Assembly (NCBI RefSeq): GCF_016863315.1 | Contig: NZ_BOOQ01000005.1 | Span: forward strand, 62,001-126,000 | Origin: Planotetraspora silvatica | GTDB taxonomy: Bacteria; Actinomycetota; Actinomycetes; Streptosporangiales; Streptosporangiaceae | DNA length: 64,000 nucleotides | Reading direction: 5' to 3' | Part shown: positions 24,138-32,770 of the stretch, one piece after another | Layout of the letters: each line of letters starts with the position of its first letter | Numbering within the stretch: the stretch's first letter is position 1 | Notes under the pieces: model-generated | Told to the model about the DNA's origin: nothing | The model's database searches: none | Seen by the model: the letters and a program-made list of their open reading frames with translations, nothing else | Program-made: the position numbers and the translations under genes

Positions 24138-25279
24138 CCTTTCACGGTGAGGCGCGCCATGACCACCCCCCAGTCCCGCGTGAATCCCGTCGCCGGCCAC
24201 TGAAACGACCGGGATGGGGAATCGCCAGGCTCCTCACCTACGTGCTGTCGGTCGCCATCCACGCGCTGACCGCCGCCATCCTGGTCGCCGCCGTCGTCAT
24301 CCTGGTCAACTGGTACGACACCGTCCAAGGCTGGCTCGTGGGAGGCGGTCTCGCCGCGATCGCACTGTGGCTCCGCCCACGGACGATCCGGCCGCCGAAA
24401 CACGCCGTGACGATCTCCAGGACCGAGGCGCCCACGATGTTCGAGGTGGCCGACCGGATCGCCGAAAAGGTCGGGGCGTCGCCGGTCACCACGATCCACC
24501 TGCACGACCTCCTCTTCCGCTGCGCCCACGTCCGGATCGGCGTACGGCGAGAGCCCACCCTGGTGATCGGACTCCCTCTGCTGGTCGCCTCGACTCCACG
24601 GGAACGCGCGGCGATGCTCGGCGTCGCGTTCGCTCATGACGTGGCGGGCGATCCCGCGCGAGGCCCGCTCGTGCGCTCGGCTCTCGACACGGCCGCCGCG
24701 TGGCGGCGCTCCCTGCTGGACGTGCGCGTCGACCGGTACAGCATGCCCGACGACCCGGTGGTGGCCCTGTTCGCCCCCGCGTTCCCCGCCGAGCGGATGG
24801 GCTCCCAGATCATCGGGAAACTCGCCGGGTGGGTGCTGGGCTCGCCGCTGTTCCTGGCGGAGTTCGCACTGACTCGGCTCGTGTCCGGCCAGTCCAGGCT
24901 CGCCGTCCACCACGCGGACCAGGTCGCCGCCCGCGCCGTCTCGTCGCAGGCCGTCATCGAGTATCTCGATGCCCTCACGATGGCCGAAATCCGCCTCACT
25001 CCCATCCTGTCGGCGGTCAGGCGAGGGGAGACGCTCGGCGGGATCCGTGAGGCGGTGCTGAACCGAAACGCAGATCACGACATGCGGCGGGACGCCTCTG
25101 TCGCGAAGCGGACCTGGCGGGATCTCGAGCCGCCGACCGCACTGCGGGCGGCTCTCCTTGAGGCGTCCGAGGCCGAAGAGGGCTCCGTGGGCCTCGATCG
25201 GGGCGAGTCCGACCGCATCGACGCCGAACTCGAGCGTCACCTGACACGGAGCCTCCGGGAGCTGTCCCAGATCACCTGA
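24134..25279 (+). CDS. M48-like membrane protein with degenerate zinc site
   Basis: 381 residues, starting from a TTG that overlaps the oxygenase stop by 4 bp (no good alternative start before the first helix). Two N-terminal helices (~33-80) precede a domain resembling M48 peptidases. Where M48 enzymes have HExxH...NGD, this protein reads AFAHDVAGDPARGPLV: the second histidine and the glutamate are missing while the following GDPxRGPLV is kept. It should bind no catalytic zinc and be a pseudo-enzyme. Coupling to the oxygenase gene suggests co-expression but not a clear joint function. Confidence 0.65.
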   Translation: MTFHGEARHDHPPVPRESRRRPLKRPGWGIARLLTYVLSVAIHALTAAILVAAVVILVNWYDTVQGWLVGGGLAAIALWLRPRTIRPPKHAVTISRTEAPTMFEVADRIAEKVGASPVTTIHLHDLLFRCAHVRIGVRREPTLVIGLPLLVASTPRERAAMLGVAFAHDVAGDPARGPLVRSALDTAAAWRRSLLDVRVDRYSMPDDPVVALFAPAFPAERMGSQIIGKLAGWVLGSPLFLAEFALTRLVSGQSRLAVHHADQVAARAVSSQAVIEYLDALTMAEIRLTPILSAVRRGETLGGIREAVLNRNADHDMRRDASVAKRTWRDLEPPTALRAALLEASEAEEGSVGLDRGESDRIDAELERHLTRSLRELSQIT

Positions 25280-25398
25280 AGGGTCGAGCCTAGCGGCGAC
25301 TAGTTCCCAATAGTGATGGTTTGCCCTGCTTCGTGGCTACATGTCGATCGCAGATAGGATCACCGCGCCCCAAACCCGGGCTAACTTGTGGAGAACTC

Positions 25399-26124
25399 GT
25401 GTCTCAACCCCCCCTTGACCTGCCGGAACACCCGAATACTGACAGCGGATCGCATCCGCCGTTCCCGCAGCCGGAATACCTGGACAGCGGCCGGCCGCCC
25501 CACCCCGGCTACCCGCAACCTTCGGCGGCTCCACCGAAAAAGCGCAAGGTGGGCAAGATCGCCACCATCGTTCTTGCCGCGGTGGGCGCAGCCCTCGGCA
25601 GCGCCGTAGTCAATTACGCCTTCAAGGACCACACCGATAAGACGAACGACGTCCAGAGCAGTATCCAGACACACGTCGTCGAGCCGACGACGCTCGACGG
25701 CAGGGCCAAGGTCGTGGATCCCGACCTACAGGCGATGGCCGACGGGATGGTCGCCCAAATGAAGAAGGAGATACCGCAGGCGACTGGTGCGATCTCCGCC
25801 TTCTATGGCGACCCGGCGAAGCAGGACCTGGTCCTTATCATCGGCCTGTCCTCTCACCTCACGTCCCCGGCCGCCGAAGTCGACCAGGCCATCACCAGCA
25901 TGGGAAGCGGTGGTGTGAAGGTCACCAACGTGAAGGCGGTCGCGCCGGGGTCGCTGGATGGCGTCGCCAAATGCGGTGACGCCGATCTCGGCGAGGTTCC
26001 GGCCGGCGTATGCCTTTGGGCCGATCACAACACCATGGGGACGATCTTCATCTACTTCAAGTCCGGCGACGAGGCCGGGGCCGAACTCGTGAAGCTTCGC
26101 GGTGAGATCGAGCAGCGCGACTGA
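25399..26124 (+). CDS. Membrane-anchored hypothetical protein with Pro-rich N-terminus
   Basis: 241 residues from GTG 25399 (GGAGA upstream). A proline-rich cytoplasmic segment (residues 1-48) and KKRKVGK precede one membrane helix (IATIVLAAVGAALGSAVVNYAF). An extracellular domain of ~160 residues follows, with a cysteine pair (KCGDADLGEVPAGVCLW) probably forming a disulfide. The pattern occurs in many uncharacterised actinomycete proteins. It is not linked by sequence to its neighbours. Confidence 0.65.
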   Translation: MSQPPLDLPEHPNTDSGSHPPFPQPEYLDSGRPPHPGYPQPSAAPPKKRKVGKIATIVLAAVGAALGSAVVNYAFKDHTDKTNDVQSSIQTHVVEPTTLDGRAKVVDPDLQAMADGMVAQMKKEIPQATGAISAFYGDPAKQDLVLIIGLSSHLTSPAAEVDQAITSMGSGGVKVTNVKAVAPGSLDGVAKCGDADLGEVPAGVCLWADHNTMGTIFIYFKSGDEAGAELVKLRGEIEQRD

Positions 26125-26163
26125 CTTCGGCTTTCTTGAATCCGCCTCCGGCGGCGTCGGGCG

Positions 26164-29100
26164 TCAACAGCGCCAGCTGATCTCCTGATCGGGCTGGTAG
26201 CGGCACGCGGCGCCGGTGGAGACGGTGGCGCGGAGGTGGGCGGCGAGTTCGGGGTGGAGGCGGTCGAGCTTCCGCAGGACGTCGCGGATCCGGGCGGTGA
26301 CCGTTTTGCGGGCCCGCTCGGCCTCGTCACCGAGCCTGCGGTCACGCCCGCCGAGCCCGGCGGCGGACCGCAGTTCCGCGAGCAGCGCCTCCCGCTCCCG
26401 GTCGAAGTCCGCCGCCCTCCGGTCGTCGCCGAGCCCGGCCGCGCGGTCGATCTCCTCGTCGAGCCGGGCGAGGCGGCGCCGGTATCGGGCCTTGGCCTCC
26501 TCGTCGAGGATCGGGTCGCCGCCCATCCGCCGGGCCGCGACGACGAGTCGGCCTCCTTCGGGGTCGAGGAGTTCCACTGCGGACACGTCCGTCCCCGGGC
26601 GGCTCAGCAGGCGGTGGAGATCGCGCAGGCCCTTGGCGTCGGGCAGGTGGACGGTGCGGCCGGCGAATCCGAGTGACCAGACCTCGCCGTCCCGCCGGAA
26701 CGTGTCGCCCTGGGCGGGCACATGGACGGCCTCGGGCGGGCGCGGCCGCACCTGTAGCCGCTGGACGCTCTCGACGATGTGGGTCATGCCGATCCGAGCC
26801 GCTTCGGTCGCGACGTCGTCGAGAAGTCTTCCGGCGGCCTCCGCGTCCCCGGTCCTGTTCCGCGCGAGCAATGTCTCGGCGAGATGGACTCTCGCCTCGA
26901 TCGACCAGGGGCGCGCCTGCAGACGGTCGGCGGAGTGCCACGCGGCGGTGAACCCGTCGATCGCCTCGTCCCAGCGCTCCTGGGCCGCGTCGACGAGAGC
27001 CAGCCACAAGACCATCGGGCCGCCGATGTCCCAGCCGTGCATGGCCACCGCCCAGGTGCCGATGTGCGGCTCGAGGTCGGCCCGTGCCTTCTCGCACAGC
27101 TCGGGGTCACGCGAGGCCGCGGCGACCATGGCCTGGAAGCGCAGCCACAGGGGCTGCACCGAGCGCTCGCGCGGCTCGCCCTTCGCCGTCGCCTCGGCCA
27201 GGTAGCGCCGTGCCGGCTCGACGTCTCCCCTGCGCAGCTCGGTCATGGCCTGAAGAAGGCCGGGGCAGGGGTGTCGGCTCCTGAGGAGAACGCGGTGCAC
27301 GTCCTCCAGATCCTCGAACCTGCCCTGGAGCAGCCGCACCGCCCAGCGATGATGATCGAGCATGTAGGCGAAATGGTCGTGCCCGAGGCGTCCGTTGACC
27401 TCGACGACCTCGTTCAGGTGGCTCTCCGCCTCGTCGAAGCGGCCGAGGAGCGCGGAGACGATGCTGAGGTCGGAAGACGTGGCCAGGCCGAGGCGGGGAG
27501 TCTCGTCCCGCCGGCCCAGCTCGATGTACGCGTCGAACTGGTCGAGGTAGCGGGGATCGCCCTGCTCCAGCAGGGCCACCCAGCGCAGGGCGGCGGCGTA
27601 GCTCTCCATCTCCACGTCGGCGGTACGGCGGGCAAGGGTCAGGATTTCGTCGGTGAGCGCCACCCTCTCCGGCGCGGTGCCGGGACCCCAGATGCTGTCG
27701 TGCCGGGCCCACAGGCCGAAGACCAGGGCCTCGTCGTCATCGTCGCGCCTGGCCAGCACGGCGACCTGGACGGCCAGGTCCTGGGCGACGCGGTCGAGGG
27801 GCAACGCGTCGGGCGAATCCCGGCGGATGAGCCTGCGGTGTGCCTGTCTCAGCAGGCCGGCGCCCATCTGGCCGATGTGGTCGCGGCCGCAGGTTCCGTG
27901 GACGGACAACGCCACCCGGGCCAGCAACTCGGGGTCGTCCGCCTCCTGCGCCACAGCGGCGGCCTCTTCGAAGGCGTGCCACCCGACGTCGCTGTCACCC
28001 CAGTGATAGAGCTCGCGGCCGAAGTCGATCGCGATCATGACCCGCCGGCGCGGGCTGCCGTCCACGGCCAGATCGAGCGCCCTGCGGTAGTGGCCGGCCG
28101 CCTCCTCCGTCGCCAGGCGCCGTACGGCATGGTGGGCCGCGCCGACCAGCAGTTCCACTGTTCGAGCCGTTCCGACGTGGTCGCCGGCGAGGTAGGCGTG
28201 ACGGGCGAGATCGGCGGGGACCGTCCGGACGGCGAGGTCCGGCGTCCGGTCGACGGCCCGGATGACCGCGGCGTGCCGGCGGGGCGCCTCGTCCTCGTCG
28301 AGCGACTCGTAGAGCGTCTCGCGGACCAGGTCGTGCGCGAAGGCGAACTTCGCCCCGCCTTTCGCCACGACGAGCCGGGCCGTCACCGCCTGGTCGAGCA
28401 GCCGATCCACGTGCGCGACCGGTGCCGCCGCCGTGGCGGCCAGCACCTGGCGGTGGAAGTCGCGGCCGAGCACCGCGGCCGTGGTGAGGAGTTCCACGAC
28501 CGGCCGGGGGAGCAGGGAAAGCCGGCGCAACAGGGTGTCGCGGACACCGGGGGTGATCGCGGTGACCGACCCGCCGCTGCGCCACAACCGTGCCGTCTGC
28601 TCCACGAAGAAGGGGTTGCCCCCGGTGCGCCTGTGCACCTCGGCGACCAGGTCGGGGGCCGGTTCGTGGCCGGCCGTCCGGGCCATCAGCGCCCCGACCC
28701 CGTCGCGGTCGAGTCCTGTCAGCGTGATGGTCGTCGCCCTCGACGCCAGTGGCGACAGGAACGGCCGAAGCGGGTGGTCGGCGTGCTCCACCTCGACGTC
28801 CCGGTAGGTGCCCACGAGCAGGAGTCGCTCGAACCAGGTGTGCTGGGCCGCGAACTCGAGCAGCTTCAGCGACGCCGCGTCCGCCCAGTGCAGGTCGTCG
28901 AGGACGACCACGACGGGGCGGCTCTGCGAGATCGACACCAGGGCGCTCGTCACCGCGTCGTACAGATGGAATCCGTCGACGACGTCGGAGTTCGGCGACT
29001 CGCCGAGCAGGGCGGCGAGACCGCCCCGCGCGGCGTCCTCGGCCGCCGACCACTCGCCGGGCGTGACGCTCCGCCGTACACCGCGCAGGACCTGCACCCA

Positions 29101-29337
29101 CGGCCAGTAGCCCGGCGCGTTGTCGGAATCCCAGCACGATCCACCGAGAACCAGGGCGCCCAGCCGTCTGGCCGCGTCGGCCGCGTCGGTGACGAGCGTC
29201 GTCTTGCCGATGCCCGCCTCGCCGGTGACCAGGACCAGACCGCCGTGGCTCTCCGCGGCCCGGCCGATCTCGGCGCGCAGCATCGCGGCGGGATGGTCCC
29301 TGCCGATGAGCCCGCGAGTCACGTCGTCAATCCGCAT
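26164..29337 (-). CDS. Large LAL-type AAA ATPase (predicted regulator)
   Basis: 1057 residues. The N-terminal STAND/AAA ATPase has Walker A GEAGIGKTT at 39-47, Walker B VVVVLDDLHWADAA at ~142-155 and sensor/GNPF motif TGGNPFFVEQTARLW at ~250. A long helical, TPR-like region follows (~400-830), then a small beta domain (FRRDGEVWSLGFAGRTVHLP) and a C-terminal coiled coil. This is the COG3899-like architecture. Unlike classical LuxR-type LAL regulators it has no C-terminal LuxR HTH, so DNA binding is not evident; it may be a signal-integration scaffold. Monocistronic. Confidence 0.82.
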   Translation of the reverse strand: MRIDDVTRGLIGRDHPAAMLRAEIGRAAESHGGLVLVTGEAGIGKTTLVTDAADAARRLGALVLGGSCWDSDNAPGYWPWVQVLRGVRRSVTPGEWSAAEDAARGGLAALLGESPNSDVVDGFHLYDAVTSALVSISQSRPVVVVLDDLHWADAASLKLLEFAAQHTWFERLLLVGTYRDVEVEHADHPLRPFLSPLASRATTITLTGLDRDGVGALMARTAGHEPAPDLVAEVHRRTGGNPFFVEQTARLWRSGGSVTAITPGVRDTLLRRLSLLPRPVVELLTTAAVLGRDFHRQVLAATAAAPVAHVDRLLDQAVTARLVVAKGGAKFAFAHDLVRETLYESLDEDEAPRRHAAVIRAVDRTPDLAVRTVPADLARHAYLAGDHVGTARTVELLVGAAHHAVRRLATEEAAGHYRRALDLAVDGSPRRRVMIAIDFGRELYHWGDSDVGWHAFEEAAAVAQEADDPELLARVALSVHGTCGRDHIGQMGAGLLRQAHRRLIRRDSPDALPLDRVAQDLAVQVAVLARRDDDDEALVFGLWARHDSIWGPGTAPERVALTDEILTLARRTADVEMESYAAALRWVALLEQGDPRYLDQFDAYIELGRRDETPRLGLATSSDLSIVSALLGRFDEAESHLNEVVEVNGRLGHDHFAYMLDHHRWAVRLLQGRFEDLEDVHRVLLRSRHPCPGLLQAMTELRRGDVEPARRYLAEATAKGEPRERSVQPLWLRFQAMVAAASRDPELCEKARADLEPHIGTWAVAMHGWDIGGPMVLWLALVDAAQERWDEAIDGFTAAWHSADRLQARPWSIEARVHLAETLLARNRTGDAEAAGRLLDDVATEAARIGMTHIVESVQRLQVRPRPPEAVHVPAQGDTFRRDGEVWSLGFAGRTVHLPDAKGLRDLHRLLSRPGTDVSAVELLDPEGGRLVVAARRMGGDPILDEEAKARYRRRLARLDEEIDRAAGLGDDRRAADFDREREALLAELRSAAGLGGRDRRLGDEAERARKTVTARIRDVLRKLDRLHPELAAHLRATVSTGAACRYQPDQEISWRC

Positions 29338-29380
29338 CTCTATAGGAAGGTAGCCGTCCGTCCCGTCCGTGGTCCGGCGC

Positions 29381-29599
29381 TCACGGCGTTCGCCGGTGAC
29401 GACGTAGAGGTTCGGCGGTGAGCGAGTTCCCGGAGGCCAGGAGTCGCCGCGGGGTTCCGATGAAGACCGTGATCTTGTTCTTCGGAATGCGCAGGGAAAC
29501 GCCCTTGTGATTGTGCTCCCGGGCGCCGACGATCCTGATGGTGTCGTGGTCGGCCCCTGGTGGAGATGCCCGTCCCGGCTTCTCCTCGGCGACGCTCAT
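29381..29599 (-). pseudogene. UvrA-like ABC protein, N-terminal stub
   Basis: 72 residues with a good ribosome site (GGAGAAAGGA) and an authentic-looking N-terminus. From residue ~22, IRIVGAREHNHKGVSLRIPK then NKITVFIG match the start of UvrA and UvrA-like drug-resistance ATPases, which continue with Walker A GSGSGKSS. Here the sequence breaks off exactly before Walker A and ends in an unrelated Arg/Pro-rich tail. The remaining ~750 residues are absent. Confidence 0.7.
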
Positions 29600-29762
29600 G
29601 GGGGTCCTTTCTCCCGAATGCTTAACGTGAAGCAAGTAATTCGGCACGCACGATGACGCCCGCCGGAAATGCCATATTAAGATTTCTGACGTTTCTTCGC
29701 ACATGCCGATCTTCGTGTTCCGCGTGCACGTCGATGCGCCGCCCGTGCGCAGGCTAATCAGA

Positions 29763-29792
29763 AAGCAACATATCCGCGAATATATGCTGCTT
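29763..29792. promoter_or_regulatory. AT-rich dyad, possible operator
   Basis: AAGCAACATAT (29763-29773) and ATATGCTGCTT (29782-29792) are inverted with one mismatch over 11 bp and an 8-bp spacer. They lie ~165 bp upstream of the UvrA-like stub. Confidence 0.4.
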
Positions 29793-29948
29793 AATGGCGA
29801 CAAATGCCGTCAGTTGGCGGACGTCATCACGTTCCGCATCACGTTCCGCGTCGCCACCTGAACAGCGAGCGTCCCTTGGGCTGCGACGGTGGCGGGGGAT
29901 CGGCGGGCGCGGCGGGCGTCCGCCTGCCCGGAAGGCGGGCCTCCGGAC

Positions 29949-29982
29949 GGTGCCGTACGGCTGGGCAGGGCCGTACGGCACC
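29949..29982. terminator. Strong hairpin after the GNAT gene
   Basis: A 13-bp perfect stem GGTGCCGTACGGC/GCCGTACGGCACC with loop TGGGCAGG, 22 bp beyond the stop of the minus-strand acetyltransferase gene at 30005. Confidence 0.65.
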
Positions 29983-30004
29983 GATCACTCGGGAGGGCGG
30001 GGAC

Positions 30005-30919
30005 CTAGACGGGATGGTGGAGGAACACACGTTCCTGGACGACGGGATAGCGGGCGCGTGCGAACGCGGCGGCCATCGGAATGTTGCCGACGTCGGTGTC
30101 CGCCCCGATCTCGGCGGCTCCGGCGTCCGCCAGGATGTGGGTGGCCTCGACGAGCAGGTCGTACCCGTAGCCGTGGCCGCGCTGTCCGGGGACGACGCCG
30201 ACGTACCCGATGGTGGGGCGCGTGTGGTTCCTGCCCGGGACGGTGAGACCGGCCAGGTCTCCCTCCCTGGTGTAGGCCAGGCGCCACCATTCGCGCGGCG
30301 ACGGCATCCAATGCAGGAACTCCAGCTCGTCCCTTGCCGAGGCGTCGACGCCTCCACGCGCCATCTCGGCCCGGGCGTGCGCGTCGAGCGTGTTGTGATG
30401 TGTGCGGCGGATGGCGTCGAGGATCACTTCGTCGTCGGGCTCCGGCCGGAACTCCAGCCGACCCGGCCGCAGGGGAACACCCGCGTCCGGAGTCCACAGG
30501 TAATTGAGGCGCTCGACCAGTGGCTCCATGCCGGCCTGCTCCGCCGCCGAGATCCGGACCTCGGCCTCCGCGCGGACCGTGGGTTCCTCCCGCCATCGCG
30601 GCGGCAGGACGAGGCAGTATTCGGCGGTGAACGGAGCGGCTCGGAGCAGCGCCGCACCGATCTCGACGTCGGATCCGAAGTCGAACCAGTCGAGGGCCAC
30701 GGGTCGCGGGTCGTCCGGGCCGCCCCACCAGGCGGCCCTGCCGACGACCTCGCCGTCGCGCAGCGCCACCCAGGTCCACTCGGGGCGGTACTGCGCGGCC
30801 GCGGCGACCTCCAGATAGTCGCGGCCGGCCCACGCCATTCCGACGGACGCCGGGGCGGACAGGGAAATGAACAGGTGTTCTTCGCCCGCTGTGAGCGGGC
30901 GGATGACCAGATCGGTCAT
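30005..30919 (-). CDS. GNAT family acetyltransferase, two-domain
   Basis: 304 residues, about twice the usual GNAT length. The N-terminal half (residues 1-150) looks like a degenerate GNAT repeat. The C-terminal half carries the acetyl-CoA motif VGVVPGQRGHGYGYDLLVEA (Q/RxxGxG) and NIPMAAAFARARYPVVQ. Duplicated GNATs of this kind include mycothiol-synthase-like and aminoglycoside-type enzymes, but no substrate motif is evident. Its start is the ATG at 30919, the usual TDLVIRPLT opening. Confidence 0.85.
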   Translation of the reverse strand: MTDLVIRPLTAGEEHLFISLSAPASVGMAWAGRDYLEVAAAAQYRPEWTWVALRDGEVVGRAAWWGGPDDPRPVALDWFDFGSDVEIGAALLRAAPFTAEYCLVLPPRWREEPTVRAEAEVRISAAEQAGMEPLVERLNYLWTPDAGVPLRPGRLEFRPEPDDEVILDAIRRTHHNTLDAHARAEMARGGVDASARDELEFLHWMPSPREWWRLAYTREGDLAGLTVPGRNHTRPTIGYVGVVPGQRGHGYGYDLLVEATHILADAGAAEIGADTDVGNIPMAAAFARARYPVVQERVFLHHPV

Positions 30920-31364
30920 GGGGAGTCGTCCTCCAGGGGAGATGTGCGCTCCCCGGTCAGACCCGCGTGAACGCCCGAGCGGGAAGGGAGCGCATGAACG
31001 GTCGTGTCGACATGGCTCTCACCTCCTTGGCCTTCGAGGGCGTGGTCTCACCCAAGCACAGGCGCACGCGCCTGCTCAACTCATTTGTGATCGGAAATCC
31101 GATCGCCTCCCCGTCCGGGAGAGATCTATCGTCAGGGGGAATCCGCCCGCCCCTCTCGACCGTCGGGACGAGTACGTGAAGATCTTGGGCCTGGCCGCCG
31201 GGGGTGCGTACGTCACCGTGACGTGAATCGGCAGCCGTCAGAAATCTCCTGCCGGGACATGAAAATCTCCTGCCGGGACATGTCGAGAAACCTCCGGCGA
31301 CTCCGACTCACTCATCGAAGGGCGTCCGCGGCGGGCGCAGAACGACGATCACAAGGAGCCGGTG
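30920..31364. other. Divergent intergenic region
   Basis: 445 bp between the minus-strand GNAT and the plus-strand DHFR-like gene. It holds both promoters and the tandem repeat at 31241-31281. No conserved small gene or RNA is recognisable. Confidence 0.5.
31241..31281 (+). repeat. Two tandem 20/21-bp repeats
   Basis: GAAATCTCCTGCCGGGACAT is followed at once by GAAAATCTCCTGCCGGGACA-T, one A longer. They lie ~85 bp before the DHFR-like gene. They may be direct-repeat binding sites for a regulator or simple slippage. Confidence 0.6.
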
Positions 31365-31934
31365 ATGAGGAACATCTTCCTTTTCATGATGACGAGTCTC
31401 GACGGCTACTACGCCGGTCCGAACGGGGAGATCGACTGGCACAACGTCGATGAGGAGTTCAACCAGTTCGCGGCCGACCAGTTGGCGGAGGTGGACACGC
31501 TCCTGTTCGGCCGGGTCACCTATCAGGGCATGGCGTCGTGGTGGCCGACGCCCATGGCGAAGGAGTCCGACCCCGTCATCGCCGAGAAGATGAACGGCAT
31601 CGCCAAGCTCGTCGTCTCGACGACCCTGGACTCGGCGGACTGGGCCAACACCCGGCTCCTCAGGGACGGCATGGCGGACGAGATCGCGCGGCTGAAGCGG
31701 CGACCCGGCAAGGACATCGCGATCTTCGGCAGCTCCGAGCTGACGGTGAGCCTCCTGCGGCTGGGGCTCGTCGACGAGTTGCGGATCATGGTGGCTCCCG
31801 TCGTGCTCGGCGACGGCAGATCCCTGTTCGGGACGGCGGAGAACAGGATCGGCATGGAACTGCTGAGAACGAGGTCGTTCCGTTCCGGCAACGTCCTGCT
31901 CCACTACCGGCCCGACGGGCGCCGGGCCGGCTGA
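31365..31934 (+). CDS. Dihydrofolate reductase family protein (RibD C-terminal type)
   Basis: 189 residues from ATG 31365 (AAGGAG six bases before; a GTG one codon earlier is possible). The fold is the RibD C-terminal/DHFR-like domain: MMTSLDGYYAGPNGEIDWHN at the start, LFGRVTYQGMASWWP near residue 50, and FGSSELTVSLLRLGLVDELRIMVAP then VVLGDG. Members are NADPH-dependent reductases of mostly unknown substrate (YwjB/YyaP group). Monocistronic. Confidence 0.9.
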   Translation: MRNIFLFMMTSLDGYYAGPNGEIDWHNVDEEFNQFAADQLAEVDTLLFGRVTYQGMASWWPTPMAKESDPVIAEKMNGIAKLVVSTTLDSADWANTRLLRDGMADEIARLKRRPGKDIAIFGSSELTVSLLRLGLVDELRIMVAPVVLGDGRSLFGTAENRIGMELLRTRSFRSGNVLLHYRPDGRRAG

Positions 31935-31939
31935 CCTGC

Positions 31940-31965
31940 CCGGCGGCCGGGCGCCGGCCGCCCGG
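31940..31965. terminator. Bidirectional hairpin between convergent genes
   Basis: A GC-only stem of 9 bp (31942-31950 with 31954-31962), extended by two pairs after a bulge, between the DHFR-like gene and the convergent nucleotidyltransferase. Confidence 0.55.
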
Positions 31966-31974
31966 TGATCCGGC

Positions 31975-32739
31975 TTACCGTCCGAGCCGGGTCCTGACCA
32001 CCAGGGCGTGCAGCACCTCATGCGCCGAGCCCACATCGGGGAGCGCGGACGCGTCCCTCGCTCCCTCAAGGTCGGCGGTGAGGCGCTCCACGTCGCGGCC
32101 GAGCCGTACGAGATCGGGGGCGTCGCCCGGCAGCGCGCCGTGCTCCGCGGACCTCTTCGCCTCGACCAGGTCCGGCAGGTAGGGCGGTGTCCAGCGCCCG
32201 GCGTCGCCGTACAGGCGGGTCAGGTCGGCGACGACCTCCCCGGTGCGCATCAGGTGGGCGCCGGTGAGCAGCGTCCTGAAGGTGTACAGCAGGGGCTTGA
32301 GCTCACCGGACTTCTCGAACAACCGCCACTGCGTCCGGGCGAAGCCCAGGTAGTGGTGCGCGTGGTGGCGGGTGACGCACGCGGGGGCGGCCGCGACGAG
32401 TTCCTCGTGGACGGGCGACGTGGCGACGACGAGGGGCGAGAGCAGTTGCTCCAGGACGTAGCCGTTGCGGCCCAGCAACATGCGGCAGAACTTGGCCAGG
32501 TCATGCGTGACCAGGTCGACCTCCACGCCGTCCCGGTCCCACATGCGGGTGACGGTCTCCTGGCCGTGGCGGAGCCCGACGACCTCCTCGACCGGCAGCA
32601 GGTGGACGCCGCGCAGGTCGAGGTCGGAGTCGTCGGAGGGGAAGCCGTACAGGTGGGCCCCGCTGACGGTGGCGAAGGCCAGCGGGTGGGTCTGCTCGCG
32701 CGGGATCTCGGCGAGCCAGGACGGCAGGGTGGCGGTCAT
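31975..32739 (-). CDS. RlaP-type nucleotidyltransferase
   Basis: 254 residues from the ATG at 32739. The polymerase-beta-fold signature is SGAHLYGFPSDDSDLDLRG (G-S/A-x-x-YG...SDxD) at residues ~24-42, with a further carboxylate in VEVDLVTHD. A helical C-terminal half follows. This matches the RlaP family (RNA-ligase-associated predicted nucleotidyltransferases, PF10127). No RNA ligase or HEN1-type repair gene is adjacent, so any RNA-repair link is only by family. The upstream gene on the same strand is 31 bp away and unrelated. Confidence 0.78.
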   Translation of the reverse strand: MTATLPSWLAEIPREQTHPLAFATVSGAHLYGFPSDDSDLDLRGVHLLPVEEVVGLRHGQETVTRMWDRDGVEVDLVTHDLAKFCRMLLGRNGYVLEQLLSPLVVATSPVHEELVAAAPACVTRHHAHHYLGFARTQWRLFEKSGELKPLLYTFRTLLTGAHLMRTGEVVADLTRLYGDAGRWTPPYLPDLVEAKRSAEHGALPGDAPDLVRLGRDVERLTADLEGARDASALPDVGSAHEVLHALVVRTRLGR

Positions 32740-32770
32740 CGGGCCTCGGGGACGTGAGCGGGGAGGGGGG

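Larger units (their letters stand above)
29600..30004. other. Intergenic region with AT-rich promoter and hairpins
   Basis: 405 bp without a supported gene. 29620-29800 is unusually AT-rich for this genome and probably holds the promoter of the UvrA-like stub. It also contains the dyad at 29763-29792 and the terminator at 29949-29982. Confidence 0.55.

Noticed and set aside
26779-29421. 880-codon open frame on the plus strand
   Set aside because: Fully antisense to the LAL-type ATPase, low-complexity composition, no ribosome site or family motif.
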